Source of the DNA: Rhodoferax sp.
GTDB lineage: Bacteria; Pseudomonadota; Gammaproteobacteria; Burkholderiales; Burkholderiaceae_C
Direction of reading: 5' to 3'
Length of the DNA: 7,777 nt
Assembly: GCA_026785765.1 (NCBI GenBank)
Contig: JAJAZK010000630.1
Location: 1-7,777 of the forward strand
Position 1 is the stretch's first letter; each line of letters starts with the position of its first letter. This document shows positions 5,882 to 7,777 of the stretch, in pieces. Made by a program: the position numbers and the translations under genes. The notes beneath the pieces were generated by a model. That model saw only the letters and a list, made by a program, of their open reading frames with translations, was not told the origin of the DNA and did no database searches.

Positions 5882-7423
5882 TCAGAGATCCGTGCGACCG
5901 GAGCGCCGGTACTGCATGGCTTCGGCCAGGTGTATGACCTGGGTTGCCGCGGCGCCGGCCAGGTCGGCGATGGTGCGCGCCACCTTGAGCACCCGGTGCG
6001 TGCCGCGCGCCGACCAGCCCAGACGGGTGGCGGCAACGTTGAGAAATTTAACTGCCGCAGCGTCGAGTTGCAGGTGTTGGTCGATCTCCTTGCCCTGCAA
6101 TGCCGCGTTGGTCTTGCCTTGGCGCGTGATGGCCAGAGCACGCGCCAGGGTACACCGCGCCCGGATGCTGGCGGTGGATTCGCCGGGCCCGGCCTGCAGC
6201 AACTCGGTGGCGGGCAGGGCGGGCACGTCCACGTGCAGGTCGATGCGGTCCATGAACGGGCCGCTCAGACGGCTTTGGTAACGCGCCACCTGGTCGGGGC
6301 TGCAGCGGCAGGCCTTGTGGCTGGCGCCGAGGTAACCGCAGGGACAGGGGTTCATGGCGCCGATAAGCTGGAATCGGGCCGGAAACTCGCAACGCCGTGC
6401 AGCGCGCGAAATCGTGATGGTGCCGGTTTCCAGCGGTTCGCGCAGGGCCTCAAGTGCGGCGCGGGGGAACTCTGGCAGTTCATCCAGGAACAATACGCCA
6501 TGGTGCGCCAGCGAGATCTCGCCGGGGCGCGGTGGAGAACCGCCGCCCACCAGTGCCACCGCGCTGGCGCTATGGTGCGGGCTGCAGGTGGGCCGCTCGG
6601 CCCAGCGCTCCAGGCTGAAGCGTCCGCCCAGGCTGGCCAGGGCCGCGCTTTGTAGCGCTTCGCCCACCTCCATTGGCGGCAACAGTCCTGCAAAACGCTG
6701 CGCCAGCATGGATTTACCGGAGCCCGGCGGGCCGCTGAGCAACAGGCTGTGGCCCCCCGCCGCAGCGATTTCCAGGGCGCGTTTCGCGGCACTTTGCCCT
6801 TTCACGTCTGCAAGGTCTTCATAAAGCACGTTGGCGGCGACGGCGGCTCCAACGACCTGGCTCCAGCCCGGGCGCAGCGGTGGAGCTGCGCCGTCTGTAG
6901 CCCCCTGCGGCAGAAAGTTGGCAACCACGTCGAGCAGGTGCTGTGCGCTGTAGACCCGGGCCCCCGGTACCAACGCGGCTTCCTGCGCGCTCCCGGGCGG
7001 CAAAACGATGCTGGTAGCCACCTTGGCGCTGTGCAGGGCCAGGCTCATGGCGAGGGCGCCGCGCACCGGGCGCAGTTCACCGGAGAGTGACAACTCGCCG
7101 GCAAACTCATGGCCGCTCAGGCGGTTGGCGTCGATCTGGCCGCTGGCGGCCAGGATTCCGATGGCAATGGGTAGATCAAAACGGCCTGAGTCCTTGGGCA
7201 GCTCGGCCGGTGCGAGATTTACGGTGATGCGCTTGTTGTGCGGAAACTCCAGGCCCGCATTCTGAATGGCGGACCGCACACGCTCACGTGCCTCCTTCAC
7301 TTCGACCTCGGCCAGCCCGACCAGGGTGAAGCTGGGCAGTCCGTTGGCCAGATGGACTTCGACAGTCACCGCCGGGGCATCCATACCCAGCAGCGCCCGG
7401 CTTTGCACCAACGACAGACTCAC
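5882..7423 (-). CDS. comM: ComM/YifB Mg-chelatase-like AAA+ ATPase
   Basis: A complete 513-residue protein of normal family length. Residues about 1-170 are the ChlI-like N-terminal domain: MSLSLVQSRALLGMDAP, V-E-V-H-L-A-N-G-L-P-S-F-x-L-V-G and KRITVNLAPAELPKDSGRFD. The AAA+ core has Walker A GPPGSGKS (231-238), Walker B VLFLDE (310-315), the four-cysteine segment CPCGYLGASHKACRC (360-374) and an arginine in FMDRIDLHVDVP (393). The C-terminal Mg-chelatase domain ends with an intact A-R-T-I-A-D-L-A-G motif. ComM is a hexameric helicase that promotes branch migration when transformed DNA is integrated into the chromosome. The start is GTG with AAGGAG at 7432-7437, eight bases upstream. It is convergent with the transporter gene (3 bp between stops) and divergent from the porin. 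Confidence 0.95.
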   Translation of the reverse strand: MSLSLVQSRALLGMDAPAVTVEVHLANGLPSFTLVGLAEVEVKEARERVRSAIQNAGLEFPHNKRITVNLAPAELPKDSGRFDLPIAIGILAASGQIDANRLSGHEFAGELSLSGELRPVRGALAMSLALHSAKVATSIVLPPGSAQEAALVPGARVYSAQHLLDVVANFLPQGATDGAAPPLRPGWSQVVGAAVAANVLYEDLADVKGQSAAKRALEIAAAGGHSLLLSGPPGSGKSMLAQRFAGLLPPMEVGEALQSAALASLGGRFSLERWAERPTCSPHHSASAVALVGGGSPPRPGEISLAHHGVLFLDELPEFPRAALEALREPLETGTITISRAARRCEFPARFQLIGAMNPCPCGYLGASHKACRCSPDQVARYQSRLSGPFMDRIDLHVDVPALPATELLQAGPGESTASIRARCTLARALAITRQGKTNAALQGKEIDQHLQLDAAAVKFLNVAATRLGWSARGTHRVLKVARTIADLAGAAATQVIHLAEAMQYRRSGRTDL

Positions 7424-7473
7424 AGCGGCGGCTCCTTATTTTGGTGCACGGAACTGATTGCTTCAACAAACGA

Positions 7474-7490
7474 TGCACTACAACAGTGCG
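7474..7490. promoter_or_regulatory. Candidate NtrC binding site
   Basis: TGCACTACAACAGTGCG contains GCAC-N7-GTGC, the spacing and half-sites of the enterobacterial NtrC consensus (TGCACTA-N3-TGGTGCA). The left half matches at all seven bases. Its centre lies about 126 bp upstream of the start predicted from the sigma-54 promoter at 7582-7597, a normal enhancer distance. A lone half-site, TGGTGCA, lies at 7442-7448. The site is also about 60 bp upstream of comM, so an effect on comM is possible. Assignment is from motif and position only. Confidence 0.55.
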
Positions 7491-7544
7491 TACTGTACGA
7501 ATGCACAGCCATCATAACGCACGGCGCCAGTATTGGAGGACAAG

Positions 7545-7631
7545 ATGCAACCGCTTCTAAATGCGATCTGGTTTTGCCGACTGGCACGGTCTGTGCATAT
7601 CGGTGGTGTCCATCAATCGAAGCCGGAGTAG
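7545..7631 (+). CDS. Possible small ORF (28 codons) upstream of the porin
   Basis: An ATG at 7545 preceded by a strong GGAGGA (7535-7540), four bases away, opens a 28-codon frame beginning MQPLLNAIWFCRLARS. It stops with TAG three bases before the porin ATG and is in the same frame as the porin. The sigma-54 promoter lies inside it, so a transcript from that promoter would lack this frame; it could be translated only from an upstream promoter, which I do not clearly see. No recognisable function. It may be chance, or a leader peptide. Confidence 0.2.
   Translation: MQPLLNAIWFCRLARSVHIGGVHQSKPE
7582..7597 (+). promoter_or_regulatory. Sigma-54 (RpoN) promoter for the porin gene
   Basis: TGGCACGGTCTGTGCA matches the sigma-54 consensus TGGCACR-N4-TTGCW at every position but one (G for the first T of the -12 box). 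The invariant GG (7583-7584) and GC (7595-7596) are separated by exactly ten bases. The predicted start is near 7608, leaving a leader of about 27 bases with a ribosome binding site (GGAG, 7625-7628) before the porin ATG. Sigma-54 promoters need an activator; the upstream NtrC-like palindrome is the obvious candidate. Confidence 0.75.
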
Positions 7632-7634
7632 CCC

Positions 7635-7777
7635 ATGACGATCAAACCCCTTTCCATCCTTTGTCTTGCGCTGGCCGCAGGCGGCGCGTTTGCCCAGACC
7701 AAGGCGCCAGAGCCGGATTACACATTGACGTTCAACGTTGGCGCCTTCACGGACTACCGGTTCCGCGGTATTTCCCA
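7635..7777 (+). CDS. TorF-family (Gcw_chp) putative porin, N-terminal part, cut by the window edge
   Basis: The first 47 codons of a secreted protein. MTIKPLSILCLALAAGGAFA is a clear signal peptide with probable cleavage after Ala20 (AFA before Gln). The mature start includes YTLTFNVGAFTDYRFRGIS, the hallmark of the TIGR02001/Gcw_chp family (V-G-x-x-x-D-Y-R-F-R-G-I-S), predicted outer-membrane beta-barrels of poorly known function. GGAG at 7625-7628 lies six bases before the ATG. In many Burkholderiales this gene stands next to comM and is followed by glnK and amtB; those would be beyond the edge. The sigma-54 promoter and NtrC-like site upstream fit nitrogen-limitation control, perhaps for uptake of a nitrogen source. 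The family call is strong for so short a fragment; transport function is inference. Confidence 0.85.
   Translation, partial: MTIKPLSILCLALAAGGAFAQTKAPEPDYTLTFNVGAFTDYRFRGIS

Noticed and set aside
5930..6655. Open frame of 241 codons on the plus strand opposite comM
   Set aside because: Antisense shadow of the comM AAA+ core; no independent support.
7432..7466. Sigma-70-like boxes TTGAAG and CAAAAT with 17-bp spacing ahead of comM
   Set aside because: The predicted start would fall inside the comM ribosome binding site, so the transcript would lack it; each box matches only four of six bases.

Overview
This is an ordinary-looking, GC-rich chromosomal stretch from a proteobacterium. It is most likely a betaproteobacterium of the Burkholderiales, probably Comamonadaceae. 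The assignment rests on protein style (ComM, DadA, FrnE-like and VOC sequences) and on comM sitting next to a TorF-type porin; I could not run a search. Nine protein genes can be supported. The longest gene-free stretch is 211 bp, and no RNA genes, insertion sequences, CRISPR arrays or attachment sites were seen.

Layout: (1) At 38-463 (+) lies a small ATP-binding-type universal stress protein. (2) At 522-3716 (-) lie three genes read right to left: a CaiB/BaiF-type CoA transferase, a D-amino acid dehydrogenase (dadA) and a TetR-family repressor. tetR probably has its own promoter, buried in an inverted repeat and placed so that the transcript could be leaderless. (3) At 3871-5878 (+) lies a probable operon of a VOC/glyoxalase-like protein, a FrnE-like DsbA oxidoreductase with a CPWC motif, and an EamA/DMT transporter. 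The transporter needs a one-base frame correction near 5370-5390 to give a full-length protein of about 299 residues. (4) At 5882-7423 (-) lies comM (yifB), a Mg-chelatase-like AAA+ ATPase used in natural transformation. It converges on the transporter with only 3 bp between the stops. (5) At 7635 to the right edge (+) is the start of a secreted TorF-family (Gcw_chp) outer-membrane protein.

The best regulatory signal is in the 7424-7634 gap. A near-perfect sigma-54 promoter (GG-N10-GC) lies just ahead of the porin, and a palindrome of the NtrC type (GCAC-N7-GTGC) lies about 126 bp upstream of the predicted start. This suggests the porin is switched on under nitrogen limitation. In related genomes the next genes are commonly glnK and amtB, which would lie beyond the right edge.

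Five of the nine genes begin with GTG or TTG, so start calls based on ATG alone would be wrong here. I found no convincing undescribed multi-gene system. The items worth following are the nitrogen-control region, the split transporter (including a U UUU UUA heptamer in the right phase), the tetR promoter/operator and a 28-codon small ORF before the porin.
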